A stretch of DNA of 23,598 bases from LSNR01 sp964603325 (GTDB taxonomy: Bacteria; Patescibacteriota; Minisyncoccia; Moranbacterales; UBA9337), in assembly GCA_964603325.1 (NCBI GenBank), contig CAZRUH010000007.1, forward strand, positions 1 through 23,598. The letters are read 5' to 3'. Both the position numbers and the translations under genes were made by a program. Positions 1 through 6,581 of this stretch are shown piece by piece. Under the pieces are notes generated by a model that was given only the letters and a program-made list of their open reading frames with translations, made no database searches and had not been told where the DNA came from. Position 1 is the first letter of the stretch. Every line of letters begins with the position of its first letter.

Positions 1-1
1 T

Positions 2-346
2 GTTAGAATTACACATATCCCAACGGGACTGGTTGTTTCCTGTCAAAATGAACGGTCGCAATTACAGAACAAAGAAACGGCCTTAAAAATTTTACGAGCA
101 AAATTGCAACAAAAAAAAATAGACGAAATAAAAAAAGAAGAAGCGAAGTTGCGAGGTGAGCGTTCCAGCGCAGAATGGGGCAGTCAAATTCGTTCGTACG
201 TTTTGCACCCTTATAAACTAGTTAAAGACCATCGGACAAAATATGAAGAAAAAAATGCAGAGAAGGTTTTAGGCGGAGAAATAGATAATTTCATTTGGGC
301 TTTTTTAAAGAATAAAAATTCAAAAAGCAAAAGTCAAAAGAGTTAA
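2..346 (+). CDS. prfB: Peptide chain release factor 2, C-terminal part (partial)
   Basis: This is the last 114 codons of class I release factor RF2, which recognises UGA/UAA stop codons and triggers peptidyl-tRNA hydrolysis on the ribosome. The gene begins before the window. The reading frame from base 2 gives VRITHIPTGLVVSCQNERSQ, which lies just after the catalytic GGQ loop in the family. It continues with the RF2-typical tail motif WGSQIRSYVLHPYKLVKDHR and then the LGGEIDNFIWAFL segment. The IRSYVLHPY stretch favours RF2 over RF1. Because the start is missing, I cannot tell whether the usual RF2 programmed frameshift or the GGQ motif is present. The last ~12 residues are a Lys/Ser-rich tail. 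The stop is TAA, followed by about 165 bases before the convergent Nudix gene. Confidence 0.93.
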   Translation, partial: VRITHIPTGLVVSCQNERSQLQNKETALKILRAKLQQKKIDEIKKEEAKLRGERSSAEWGSQIRSYVLHPYKLVKDHRTKYEEKNAEKVLGGEIDNFIWAFLKNKNSKSKSQKS

Positions 347-390
347 AAAATATAAAACTAAAAAAAATATTTAGGTAAGGAAAATTTTAT

Positions 391-416
391 GTTTTACTCA
401 CGATCGTGAGTAAAAC
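391..416. repeat. Perfect 26-bp palindrome between convergent genes
   Basis: The half-site GTTTTACTCACGA is followed directly by its exact reverse complement. The symmetry continues outward with one mismatch (T390/A417 pair, then 385-388 with 419-422). As RNA it would fold into a long hairpin. It lies 45 bases after prfB and about 95 bases before the 3' end of the convergent Nudix gene. That position suits a bidirectional terminator, but neither strand has a clean U-run after the stem, so a protein-binding site is also possible. Confidence 0.6.
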
Positions 417-511
417 AAAAAACAATTATTTTAAATCTAAATTGACTGAATTAGTTTTATCTTATTTTAAAACTTTGAAAAATAAGAGTTTGGTTGATGG
501 TTTTTAAAAGA

Positions 512-916
512 TTATTTTAAGAACTTAAAATGTTTTAAAGTTGGAATGATATTCGGCGCAAGATTTTCTTTTGCTAAGTTTTCAAGAGGAATCCAATCCC
601 ACTTGCGTATATCTTCTCCCGGATTTATTTCTCCAATTCTTTCAGCAAGGTAATGAACCAAAATAACATCAATATCTCCCGTATCGCTTTCTTTTTTTGT
701 GTGCCAAAAAAACGGTGTTAAGTTGAGAATCTTTATTTTAATTCCCATTTCTTCCATAACTTCACGACGAGCGTTTTCAATTAGGTCGGTTGAAAAGTCT
801 TCAACTTTTCCTCCACAAAATTTCCAGAACTCGGTATCGCCATGTTGATTTAATAACACCTTGTCATCTTCCACAATAACAGGACCGGAGGCAATAATTA
901 TTTTTGGTGTTTTCAT
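512..916 (-). CDS. NUDIX hydrolase
   Basis: A 134-residue Nudix-fold protein, a family that hydrolyses nucleoside diphosphates linked to another group, for example oxidised dNTPs or nucleotide sugars. The substrate cannot be read from the sequence. The Nudix box sits at about residues 35-59: GGK near 35-37 and REVMEEMGI at 51-59, which carries the metal-binding glutamates. The first half of the box is irregular: the conserved Glu is replaced by Ser/Thr and the G-to-R spacing is one residue longer than usual. I chose the ATG at 916. An upstream in-frame TTG at 934 would add six residues (MLILKN) and has no better ribosome-binding site. It lies 63 bases downstream of elp3 on the same strand and has its own candidate promoter. 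Confidence 0.85.
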   Translation of the reverse strand: MKTPKIIIASGPVIVEDDKVLLNQHGDTEFWKFCGGKVEDFSTDLIENARREVMEEMGIKIKILNLTPFFWHTKKESDTGDIDVILVHYLAERIGEINPGEDIRKWDWIPLENLAKENLAPNIIPTLKHFKFLK

Positions 917-949
917 ATTTTTGAGAATTAACAAAATTAACTTTCTTTA

Positions 950-978
950 AATATAATTTCTTATTTATATTATATCAA
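950..978 (-). promoter_or_regulatory. Candidate sigma70-type promoter for the Nudix gene
   Basis: On the minus strand TTGATA (973-978) and TATATT (950-955) are separated by 17 bases. Transcription would start near 943, giving a leader of roughly 27 bases. The -35 box lies immediately beside the elp3 stop codon. The region is very AT-rich, so a chance match is possible. Confidence 0.4.
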
Positions 979-979
979 A

Positions 980-2623
980 TTAAAATAATTTTTTCACCAT
1001 ATAAGTATCTCGTAAACGATAGCCGTTTTTGCGGTAATAATTGCGAACGCCGATGCCGGAGATGACAGTGATTTTTTGCTTAGATTTTGGAATACCCAGT
1101 TCGGTTAGTTCTTTTTTGGCAATCTTTTCAGCTTCTTGCAGGAGTTTTCTCCCCAGCCCAATGTGTTGAGGAGAGTTTTTGTCTTGTTTTCCAATAGAGG
1201 TCAGTTTGCCATAAGTGTGTACCTCACGAATAATCGCCGAATTTTTAAGAATGGGAATAAAGTGATTTGTTGTTGTTTTGCGGTCATTTATTCTTAATCG
1301 GAGAAGCGCATAGAGATGATTATTTTTATCTATAAATTGTAAAAAAATTTCTTTGCCATTGGAGGACAGGTAATCAATTCTATTTAAAGTTAATTTATTT
1401 TTTTTGGAAAACTCTCCTTTAATTTCGCGACAACGAATACATTGACAATTGGTTTTCGGTTCAATAATTTGTCTCAAGTTGGAAATTTTTGGACCGGCTT
1501 CAATAGAAGGCAAAGGGACATCGCGAATCAATCTTTGAATTCGCACATAAGGAGGAATAGTTCTGTTCTTTATTTTAATTATCAGTTTTTCAAATTGTTT
1601 ATCGGACATTGCTTTGTATTTGCCAAGTTTCCATAATTTGTATAATTTAGAGTTTTTTATTACAACTGTTGGATAAATTTTTAACATATCGGGTTGAAAT
1701 CTTTCATCGGAAAATAATTTGGAAAACATTTTAAAGTCTTTAGCAAGGGTGCTTCCGTAAAGACCGGGCATCATATGATAATTTATTTTAAAACCGGACT
1801 CTTTTAATAATTTCGTTGCTTGAGCGGTGGATTGAGTAAGGTGTCCGCGATTATTCTTTTTTAAAATATCGTCAAAAATTGATTGAACGCCAAGTTCTAC
1901 ACGAGTACAACCGAGATTTCTAAAATTTAAAATCTCTTTTTCGGTAATATAATCAGGGCGAGTTTCCAGTGTTAATCCAATTATACGATGATCGGAAACT
2001 TCATTTTTATGTTGTTCATTTTTCAATAATTCAGATATTTTATTGGTATCCCTTCTTTGTCTAAGCGATTTTTTGTTGTATTCATTGCAAGCGCGAAAAC
2101 ATTCTTTAATAAACCATTTTTGGTAGTGTTTTGGGAGATAAGAAAACGTTCCACCCATTACAATAAGCTCTATTTTATCGGTTGAATGTCCATTTAGTTC
2201 CAATGCTTTTATACGACTTTGTACTTGTTTGTATGGGCTAAATTTATTCATAATAGCGCGCATTACCGCCGGTTCGTTGGATAAATAGCTTTTGGGCATA
2301 TTTTTTTCCGTAGGGCAAAAAATACATTTTCCCGGACAGGAAAATGGTTTTGTTAATACGGCAACAATGGCTACGCCGGACTGCGTGCGAATGGCGCGAG
2401 AAAGCATAACTTTTTCCAAAGACTTATTTCTTTTAATTATTTTTTGAGAAACTAAATTATTGTATAATTCTCGCAAATCAGCATTGGTTGGTTGAGGAAC
2501 TTTATTTTGGCTACAAAATTGCTTTTTGAATTTTAAAAATTTTTTCGGATTAAGAAACGTTTTTTTACTTGCCCAAATAATCAAGTTTATGTAAATTGTT
2601 CTGTATGAATAATTTATGGTCAT
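980..2623 (-). CDS. elp3: Elp3-family tRNA uridine(34) 5-carboxymethylation enzyme (radical SAM + GNAT)
   Basis: A 547-residue Elp3 protein. In the family the radical-SAM half uses an iron-sulfur cluster and the GNAT half uses acetyl-CoA to build a carboxymethyl-type group on C5 of wobble uridine 34 in tRNA. Visible features: the SGVAIVAVLTKP lead-in, the cluster cysteines C96, C100 and C103 (CPGKCIFCP), MPKSYLSNEPA, ELIVMGGTFSYLP, and TLETRPD and RVELGVQS of the TIM-barrel. A Cys-rich zinc site follows at C393, C395 and C398 (CQCIRCRE). The C-terminal acetyltransferase part has the CoA pyrophosphate loop around HIGLGRKLL (487-495) and the GVRNYYRKNGY motif. The length matches archaeal Elp3. 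No other Elongator subunits are nearby, as expected for single-subunit bacterial and archaeal enzymes. It is divergent from a Trm9-like methyltransferase across an 83-bp gap. Confidence 0.95.
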   Translation of the reverse strand: MTINYSYRTIYINLIIWASKKTFLNPKKFLKFKKQFCSQNKVPQPTNADLRELYNNLVSQKIIKRNKSLEKVMLSRAIRTQSGVAIVAVLTKPFSCPGKCIFCPTEKNMPKSYLSNEPAVMRAIMNKFSPYKQVQSRIKALELNGHSTDKIELIVMGGTFSYLPKHYQKWFIKECFRACNEYNKKSLRQRRDTNKISELLKNEQHKNEVSDHRIIGLTLETRPDYITEKEILNFRNLGCTRVELGVQSIFDDILKKNNRGHLTQSTAQATKLLKESGFKINYHMMPGLYGSTLAKDFKMFSKLFSDERFQPDMLKIYPTVVIKNSKLYKLWKLGKYKAMSDKQFEKLIIKIKNRTIPPYVRIQRLIRDVPLPSIEAGPKISNLRQIIEPKTNCQCIRCREIKGEFSKKNKLTLNRIDYLSSNGKEIFLQFIDKNNHLYALLRLRINDRKTTTNHFIPILKNSAIIREVHTYGKLTSIGKQDKNSPQHIGLGRKLLQEAEKIAKKELTELGIPKSKQKITVISGIGVRNYYRKNGYRLRDTYMVKKLF

Positions 2624-2649
2624 ATTTTTTGTAAATTTTTGAATATGGT

Positions 2650-2677
2650 ATTATATAAACATTATCTATAATCTAAA
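2650..2677 (-). promoter_or_regulatory. Candidate elp3 promoter in a compact divergent promoter region
   Basis: On the minus strand TTTAGA (2672-2677) lies 16 bases before a consensus -10 box TATAAT (2650-2655), about 27 bases upstream of the elp3 ATG. On the plus strand a second TATAAT (2667-2672) faces the methyltransferase gene, though its -35 box is not clear. The two promoters would overlap, so expression of the pair may be linked. Confidence 0.4.
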
Positions 2678-2706
2678 TTGAAAATGGAGAAAAAGTCAAA
2701 AATTTT

Positions 2707-3474
2707 ATGAAACAAAAAACAATAAACAGGATATTAAGGGAAACGGAAAAAGGTTATGATTTAATTTCCGAAAAATTTTCTCAAACCAGAAATAATTTCT
2801 GGAGGGAGTTGATGTTTGTGAAAAAATATGTCAATTACGGAGATAAGGTTTTGGATTATGGGTGTGGCAACGGTAGATTGCTAAATATTTTGGAGGATAA
2901 AAAAATTTATTATTACGGAATTGACATTTCTCAAAAGCTCATAGATTTGGCTCAAAAAAAATATGCAAGTGAAAGGGTTATTTTCAAAAAAATCAAGCCG
3001 GATGAGAAAAATATACCTTTTTTGGATAATTATTTTGATGTCATCTATGTTATTGCATCTTTGCATCATATTCCCGGAAAACAACATAGGGATGATATTG
3101 TAAGGGATTTTTACAGAATATTGAAACCGAACGGATATATAGTGGTTACGGTTTGGAATCTGTGGCAAAAAAAATATAGAAAAAATATTTTAAAAAATCG
3201 GTTGAATATAATATTAAAAAGAAGTGAATTGGAGTGGAATGATTGTCTGATAAATTTTAGAGATAACAAGGGAAATCTTTTTAAACGTTATCATCACGCT
3301 TTTAAAAAAAATGAATTGAAAAATGTATTTAAGAGAAGTGGTTTTGGGGCTGTGGAAGTGGGAAAGACCGGTGGAAATATTTTTTTTATTGGGAAAAAAT
3401 TGGCAGATGTTCAAAAAAGTAGTATAATTCCATTACAGAGATTAAGATTTAAATTTAACAATATTAAAAAATAA
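2707..3474 (+). CDS. SAM-dependent methyltransferase resembling Trm9/ALKBH8 (tRNA wobble uridine)
   Basis: A 255-residue class I methyltransferase. The SAM-binding motif is VLDYGCGNGRL (about residues 48-58), followed by the acidic GIDIS of motif II. Several traits go beyond a generic methyltransferase and match the Trm9/ALKBH8 family, which methylates cm5U34 to mcm5U34: an N-terminal GYDLISEKFSQTRNNFW like YNEIAPHFSQTRYKPW of yeast Trm9; the ASLHHIP stretch; RILKPNGYIVVTVWNL; and a C-terminal RYHHAF...ELKNVFKRSGF...GGNIFF segment like the Trm9 RYYHLYREGEL...DNWW end. The match was made from memory of the Trm9 sequence, not by alignment software. It is divergent from elp3, and its stop is 4 bases before the next gene. 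I am sure of the methyltransferase fold, less sure of the substrate. Confidence 0.8.
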   Translation: MKQKTINRILRETEKGYDLISEKFSQTRNNFWRELMFVKKYVNYGDKVLDYGCGNGRLLNILEDKKIYYYGIDISQKLIDLAQKKYASERVIFKKIKPDEKNIPFLDNYFDVIYVIASLHHIPGKQHRDDIVRDFYRILKPNGYIVVTVWNLWQKKYRKNILKNRLNIILKRSELEWNDCLINFRDNKGNLFKRYHHAFKKNELKNVFKRSGFGAVEVGKTGGNIFFIGKKLADVQKSSIIPLQRLRFKFNNIKK

Positions 3475-3478
3475 AAAT

Positions 3479-4252
3479 ATGGAAAATATAAATCCGGAAG
3501 TTTCCGTTGTAATTCCAACCTACAATGAAGAGGTTAGAAAAGATAAAATGGAAGAGCACTTAAAATCAATAGGTGAATATTTTAATAATATTGGCAAGAG
3601 TTATGAAATTGTTATTGCGTTAGACGGACCAACAGATAAAACACCCGAACTGGTAAGAAATTATCAATCAAAATTTGAAAATATTCGTATTTTAGACAGA
3701 AAAGAAAACAAAGGAAAGGGCTATACGGTTAGGGAAGGATTGCAGAAAGCCAAAGGTAGCATTCGTTTATTTACAGATATGGATGGAGCAACGCCAATTA
3801 AAATGTTAAATAGATTTTTTCCGGAATTTGAAAAGGGTGCAGATATCGTGATTGGTTCTAGAGAAATGAAGGAAACAAATATTAAAAAACATCAGCCAAA
3901 ATGGAAAGAATTTTTGGGAGATTTTGGAAATATTTTAATTCAGGCGGTTTTGGGATTATGGGGAATGAAAGATACGCAGTGTGGCTTTAAAGCGTTTACG
4001 GCGAAAGCGGTTGAAGATATTATGCCCAGGACAACAGTAGATCGTTGGGGTATTGATTTTGAAATTTTAATTATCGGGAAAAAACTCGGATACAAAATTG
4101 TGGAAGTGCCTGTGGAATGGATTGATAGTGGAGATAGTTTGGTTGGAATAAGTGGATATATTAGCACACTCAAAGATTTATTTAGAGCTCGTTGGAATTT
4201 AATTATTGGAAAATATAAACTGAATAAAAGCGTAGATGAGATAAATAAATAA
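3479..4252 (+). CDS. Family 2 glycosyltransferase, dolichyl-phosphate glucosyltransferase (ALG5)-like
   Basis: A 257-residue GT-A glycosyltransferase of the type that moves a sugar from a nucleotide donor to a polyprenyl phosphate. It starts with VSVVIPTYNEE (9-18), has the ALDGPTDKT donor loop, the NKGKGYTVREGLQKAKG helix region (77-93), and TDMDGATPI (99-107), where DMD is the metal-binding DxD motif; ALG5 relatives usually read DADGATP. It continues with IGSRE, KDTQCGFKAF and the VPVEWIDSGDS segment typical of this subfamily. No membrane anchor is visible, unlike many DPM/ALG5 relatives. It is 4 bases after the methyltransferase and 25 before the GalT-family gene, so the three are probably one transcript. 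The product likely feeds cell-surface glycan assembly. Confidence 0.85.
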   Translation: MENINPEVSVVIPTYNEEVRKDKMEEHLKSIGEYFNNIGKSYEIVIALDGPTDKTPELVRNYQSKFENIRILDRKENKGKGYTVREGLQKAKGSIRLFTDMDGATPIKMLNRFFPEFEKGADIVIGSREMKETNIKKHQPKWKEFLGDFGNILIQAVLGLWGMKDTQCGFKAFTAKAVEDIMPRTTVDRWGIDFEILIIGKKLGYKIVEVPVEWIDSGDSLVGISGYISTLKDLFRARWNLIIGKYKLNKSVDEINK

Positions 4253-4268
4253 TTTTTGAAAAATAAAA

Positions 4269-4275
4269 AAGGAGG
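4269..4275 (+). promoter_or_regulatory. Strong Shine-Dalgarno sequence for the GalT-family gene
   Basis: AAGGAGG is followed by AA and the ATG at 4278. It is the clearest ribosome-binding site in the window, where most starts have only A-rich leaders, and it decides the start of this gene. Confidence 0.7.
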
Positions 4276-4277
4276 AA

Positions 4278-5330
4278 ATGAAAATAAAAATTACAAAAAA
4301 ACAAAAATTGATAAACAAAAATGAAAGAAACAAATCTGAATTAAGGCAGGATATTATTACGGGAGATTGGGTTGTTATAGCAACAGGTCGGGCCAAGAGA
4401 CCGGAAGACTTCTCGTCTGTTGAATATAGCACGAACAATTCGGGTGTGGACAAGGATAATTGTCTTTTTTGCGATCCGGAAAAAAGCGGGCAGGAAAAAG
4501 ATACTTTAATTTATCGCAAGACTGACGGAGAGTGGTCATTGAGAGTTTTTCCAAACAAATACCCGGCTTTTTATCGTGGAGGAATTCCTCGGTCTTTATC
4601 AGAGGGTCCCTATTTTGCAATGACCGGAACCGGTTATCATGAAGTTATCGTGACAAAAGATCATTTTAAACATTTGCCGGATTTGGAAATTTTGGAAATA
4701 GCTGAGGTTTTTGATGCTTTTCAAGATAGGTACATAGAATTAATGAAAAGAAAAAGTGTCAATTTTATAACCATATTTCACAACTATGGCAAAGAGGCGG
4801 GGGCGTCAATTTCTCATCCCCATTCTCAGTTAATTGCCATTCCGGTAATTTCTCCATATATTAAACAAGAGTTGTTTGGCGCAAAACTATACAAAAAAAG
4901 TAATAGAAAGTGCGTTTATTGTTTAATAGGTGAGTATGAAAGTGAGTATAAGAAAAGGGTGGTTTTTGAAAACGATAGTTTTATAGCATTCTGTCCTTTC
5001 TCCAGCAGAAGCGCTTTTGAAGTTTGGGTAATGCCCAAAAAACACAATCCTTATTTTGAAAGAATTACAGATGATGATAAAATAAAGTTGGCGGAAGTTT
5101 TTAAAAATGCTCTTTTATCAATAAAAAATACGGTAGGAAATCCTCCTTATAATTTTTATATTCATACTTCTCCGTGTGATGGGAAAGATTATCACCACTA
5201 TCATTGGCATATAGAAATATTGCCACATACTTCCACATGGGCGGGATTTGAATTGGAAACAGGCATAGAGATTTCAATGATTCAACCGGAGGTGGCTGCG
5301 GAGGCGTTGAGAAAATCTTTAGAAACATAG
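4278..5330 (+). CDS. galT: Galactose-1-phosphate uridylyltransferase family protein
   Basis: A 350-residue HIT-superfamily nucleotidyltransferase. GalT exchanges UMP between UDP-glucose and galactose-1-phosphate through a covalent uridylyl-histidine. Visible: the N-terminal LRQDIITGDWVVIATGRAKRP (22-42), a first zinc-type pair C62/C65 (CLFCDP), FPNKYPAF, HEVIV, then NYGKEAGASISHPHSQ with the catalytic H180-P-H182-S-Q184. A second CVYC pair (C212/C215) and the C-terminal HHYHWHIEILPH (306-317) follow. The motif is HPHSQ; I cannot tell from it whether the natural substrate is Gal-1-P or another sugar phosphate, as in ADP-glucose phosphorylase relatives. Placed after an ALG5-like glycosyltransferase, it probably supplies nucleotide sugars. 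Confidence 0.88.
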   Translation: MKIKITKKQKLINKNERNKSELRQDIITGDWVVIATGRAKRPEDFSSVEYSTNNSGVDKDNCLFCDPEKSGQEKDTLIYRKTDGEWSLRVFPNKYPAFYRGGIPRSLSEGPYFAMTGTGYHEVIVTKDHFKHLPDLEILEIAEVFDAFQDRYIELMKRKSVNFITIFHNYGKEAGASISHPHSQLIAIPVISPYIKQELFGAKLYKKSNRKCVYCLIGEYESEYKKRVVFENDSFIAFCPFSSRSAFEVWVMPKKHNPYFERITDDDKIKLAEVFKNALLSIKNTVGNPPYNFYIHTSPCDGKDYHHYHWHIEILPHTSTWAGFELETGIEISMIQPEVAAEALRKSLET

Positions 5331-5364
5331 AAAATAAAAATCTTTAAATAATAAATTTAAAAAT

Positions 5365-5808
5365 ATGAAAATACATAAAGAAAGAATTAATTTAGAAAGT
5401 AAAAATCAAATAGAGTTTATGGATATCACCGATAAGGTAGAGGAAATTATTGGCAATTCAGGAATTCGTGAAGGTCAGGTTTTGGTTTATTGTCCGCATA
5501 CTACCATGGGAGTGGCAATCAATCATAATGAATCAATGTTGTTGCAAGACTTTATGAGAGTTTTGTATAAGCTTATCCCGGTGGAAGATCATTATTCTCA
5601 CGATTTATTTGAATTAAGAAACAATGGCATAAAATCAGATGGTCGCAGTAATGGGCACTCCCATTCAAAATCAATAATACTGGGAGCCAGTGAAAGTATC
5701 CCAATTACAAAAGGCAAAATGATGCTTGGCGACAAACAAAGTATTTTTGCAATTGAGTTTGATGGATCAAGAGAAAGAGATGTGATTATCCAAGTGATGG
5801 GAGTCTAA
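5365..5808 (+). CDS. YjbQ family protein (UPF0047)
   Basis: A 147-residue protein of the widespread YjbQ/UPF0047 family. Some members show weak thiamine-phosphate synthase activity, but the true role is unsettled. Family signatures are visible: VYCPHTTMGVAINHNE (41-56), where HTT and the His at 54 are conserved; EDHYSHD (74-80); NGHSHSKSIILGAS (96-109); and the closing IFAIEFDGSRERDVIIQVMGV. The length is normal. The start is the ATG in an A-rich leader with no Shine-Dalgarno. It lies 34 bases after the GalT-family gene and 14 before pcm, so likely the same operon. Confidence 0.9.
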   Translation: MKIHKERINLESKNQIEFMDITDKVEEIIGNSGIREGQVLVYCPHTTMGVAINHNESMLLQDFMRVLYKLIPVEDHYSHDLFELRNNGIKSDGRSNGHSHSKSIILGASESIPITKGKMMLGDKQSIFAIEFDGSRERDVIIQVMGV

Positions 5809-5822
5809 CTATATTTAAAAAA

Positions 5823-6443
5823 ATGAATAAGTTAACGAATGATTTAATGAAAGATGGATATTTGCGAACGATACCTATCATTGAGGCGTTTGCCAATATT
5901 GATAGAGTAGAGTTTGTGTTGCCGGAAATGGAACTTCAAGCGGAGGCAAATTTTCCATTGCCGATTGGGTATGGACAAACAATATCTCAACCAGCTACCG
6001 TGGCCATTATGTTGGAACTCTTAGACCCTCGTCCCGGACACAAAATTTTGGATATAGGAAGCGGTTCCGGGTGGACAACAGCATTGCTTTCCTATATCGT
6101 TGGAGACAAAGGGAAAGTTATATCATTGGAGAGAATAGAGGAATTGTGTAAATTTGGAAAAAAAAATGTTAGTAAATTTAATTTTATTAAAAAAGGTGTT
6201 GTAGAATTTTATAATATAGATGGAAGCAAGGGATATCCGGCCAGAGCTCCTTATGATAGAATTCTTGTATCCGCTTCCGCTGAAGAAGTTCCTCAAGAAC
6301 TCAAAGATCAATTGTCTGTGGGGGGAAAAATGGTTATTCCAGTTTATAATCATTTGCATTATCTTGAGAAAAGGAGTAAGAATGATTTTTATGAGGAAAA
6401 ATATCCCGGATTTTCTTTTGTACCTTTAATTAAAAAGGGGTAA
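5823..6443 (+). CDS. pcm: Protein-L-isoaspartate O-methyltransferase
   Basis: A 206-residue PCMT, which methylates the free carboxyl of isoaspartyl residues in damaged proteins so that they revert to aspartate. Visible: LRTIPIIEAFANIDRVEFV at the N-terminus, the diagnostic GQTISQPATVAIMLELL (51-67), the SAM-binding LDIGSGSGWTTALL (76-89), YDRILVSASAEEVPQEL (144-160), and the LSVGGKMVIPV segment (165-174). The C-terminus ends at PLIKKG, close to the usual end. The start codon follows the previous gene by 14 bases. The gene closes a five-gene plus-strand run that began at 2707. It is followed by a promoter and operator region. Confidence 0.93.
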   Translation: MNKLTNDLMKDGYLRTIPIIEAFANIDRVEFVLPEMELQAEANFPLPIGYGQTISQPATVAIMLELLDPRPGHKILDIGSGSGWTTALLSYIVGDKGKVISLERIEELCKFGKKNVSKFNFIKKGVVEFYNIDGSKGYPARAPYDRILVSASAEEVPQELKDQLSVGGKMVIPVYNHLHYLEKRSKNDFYEEKYPGFSFVPLIKKG

Positions 6444-6459
6444 TTTAAAAAAAATAATT

Positions 6460-6486
6460 TTAGCACTCAGTTCTTGTGATTGCTAA
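6460..6486 (+). promoter_or_regulatory. CIRCE operator (HrcA binding site) upstream of dnaJ
   Basis: The left half TTAGCACTC (6460-6468), a 9-base spacer and the right half GATTGCTAA (6478-6486) match the CIRCE consensus TTAGCACTC-N9-GAGTGCTAA at 17 of 18 positions. HrcA binds CIRCE and represses chaperone genes until heat stress. No hrcA gene is in the window. Confidence 0.9.
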
Positions 6487-6503
6487 TTTTTTTATTTTAT
6501 GAT
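6474..6503 (+). promoter_or_regulatory. dnaJ promoter overlapping the CIRCE operator
   Basis: TTGTGA (6474-6479) is followed after 18 bases by TATGAT (6498-6503). The -35 box and part of the spacer lie inside the right half of the CIRCE element, so bound HrcA would block RNA polymerase. Transcription would start near 6510, leaving a leader of about 70 bases before the dnaJ start. Confidence 0.55.
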
Positions 6504-6542
6504 ATTCTTGGGTGTGGATATTGTTTAAAATTTTATTTAAAG

Positions 6543-6570
6543 ACAACACAACTTTTGGTTATGTTGTTTT
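6543..6570 (+). promoter_or_regulatory. Hairpin with U-run in the dnaJ leader
   Basis: ACAACACAAC (6543-6552) can pair with GTTATGTTGT (6558-6567) with one C-A mismatch around a 5-base loop, followed by TTT. It resembles a weak intrinsic terminator or attenuator, placed between the predicted transcription start and the dnaJ start codon 12 bases downstream. It could also simply affect translation or mRNA stability. Confidence 0.4.
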
Positions 6571-6581
6571 AAAGCAAAGAA

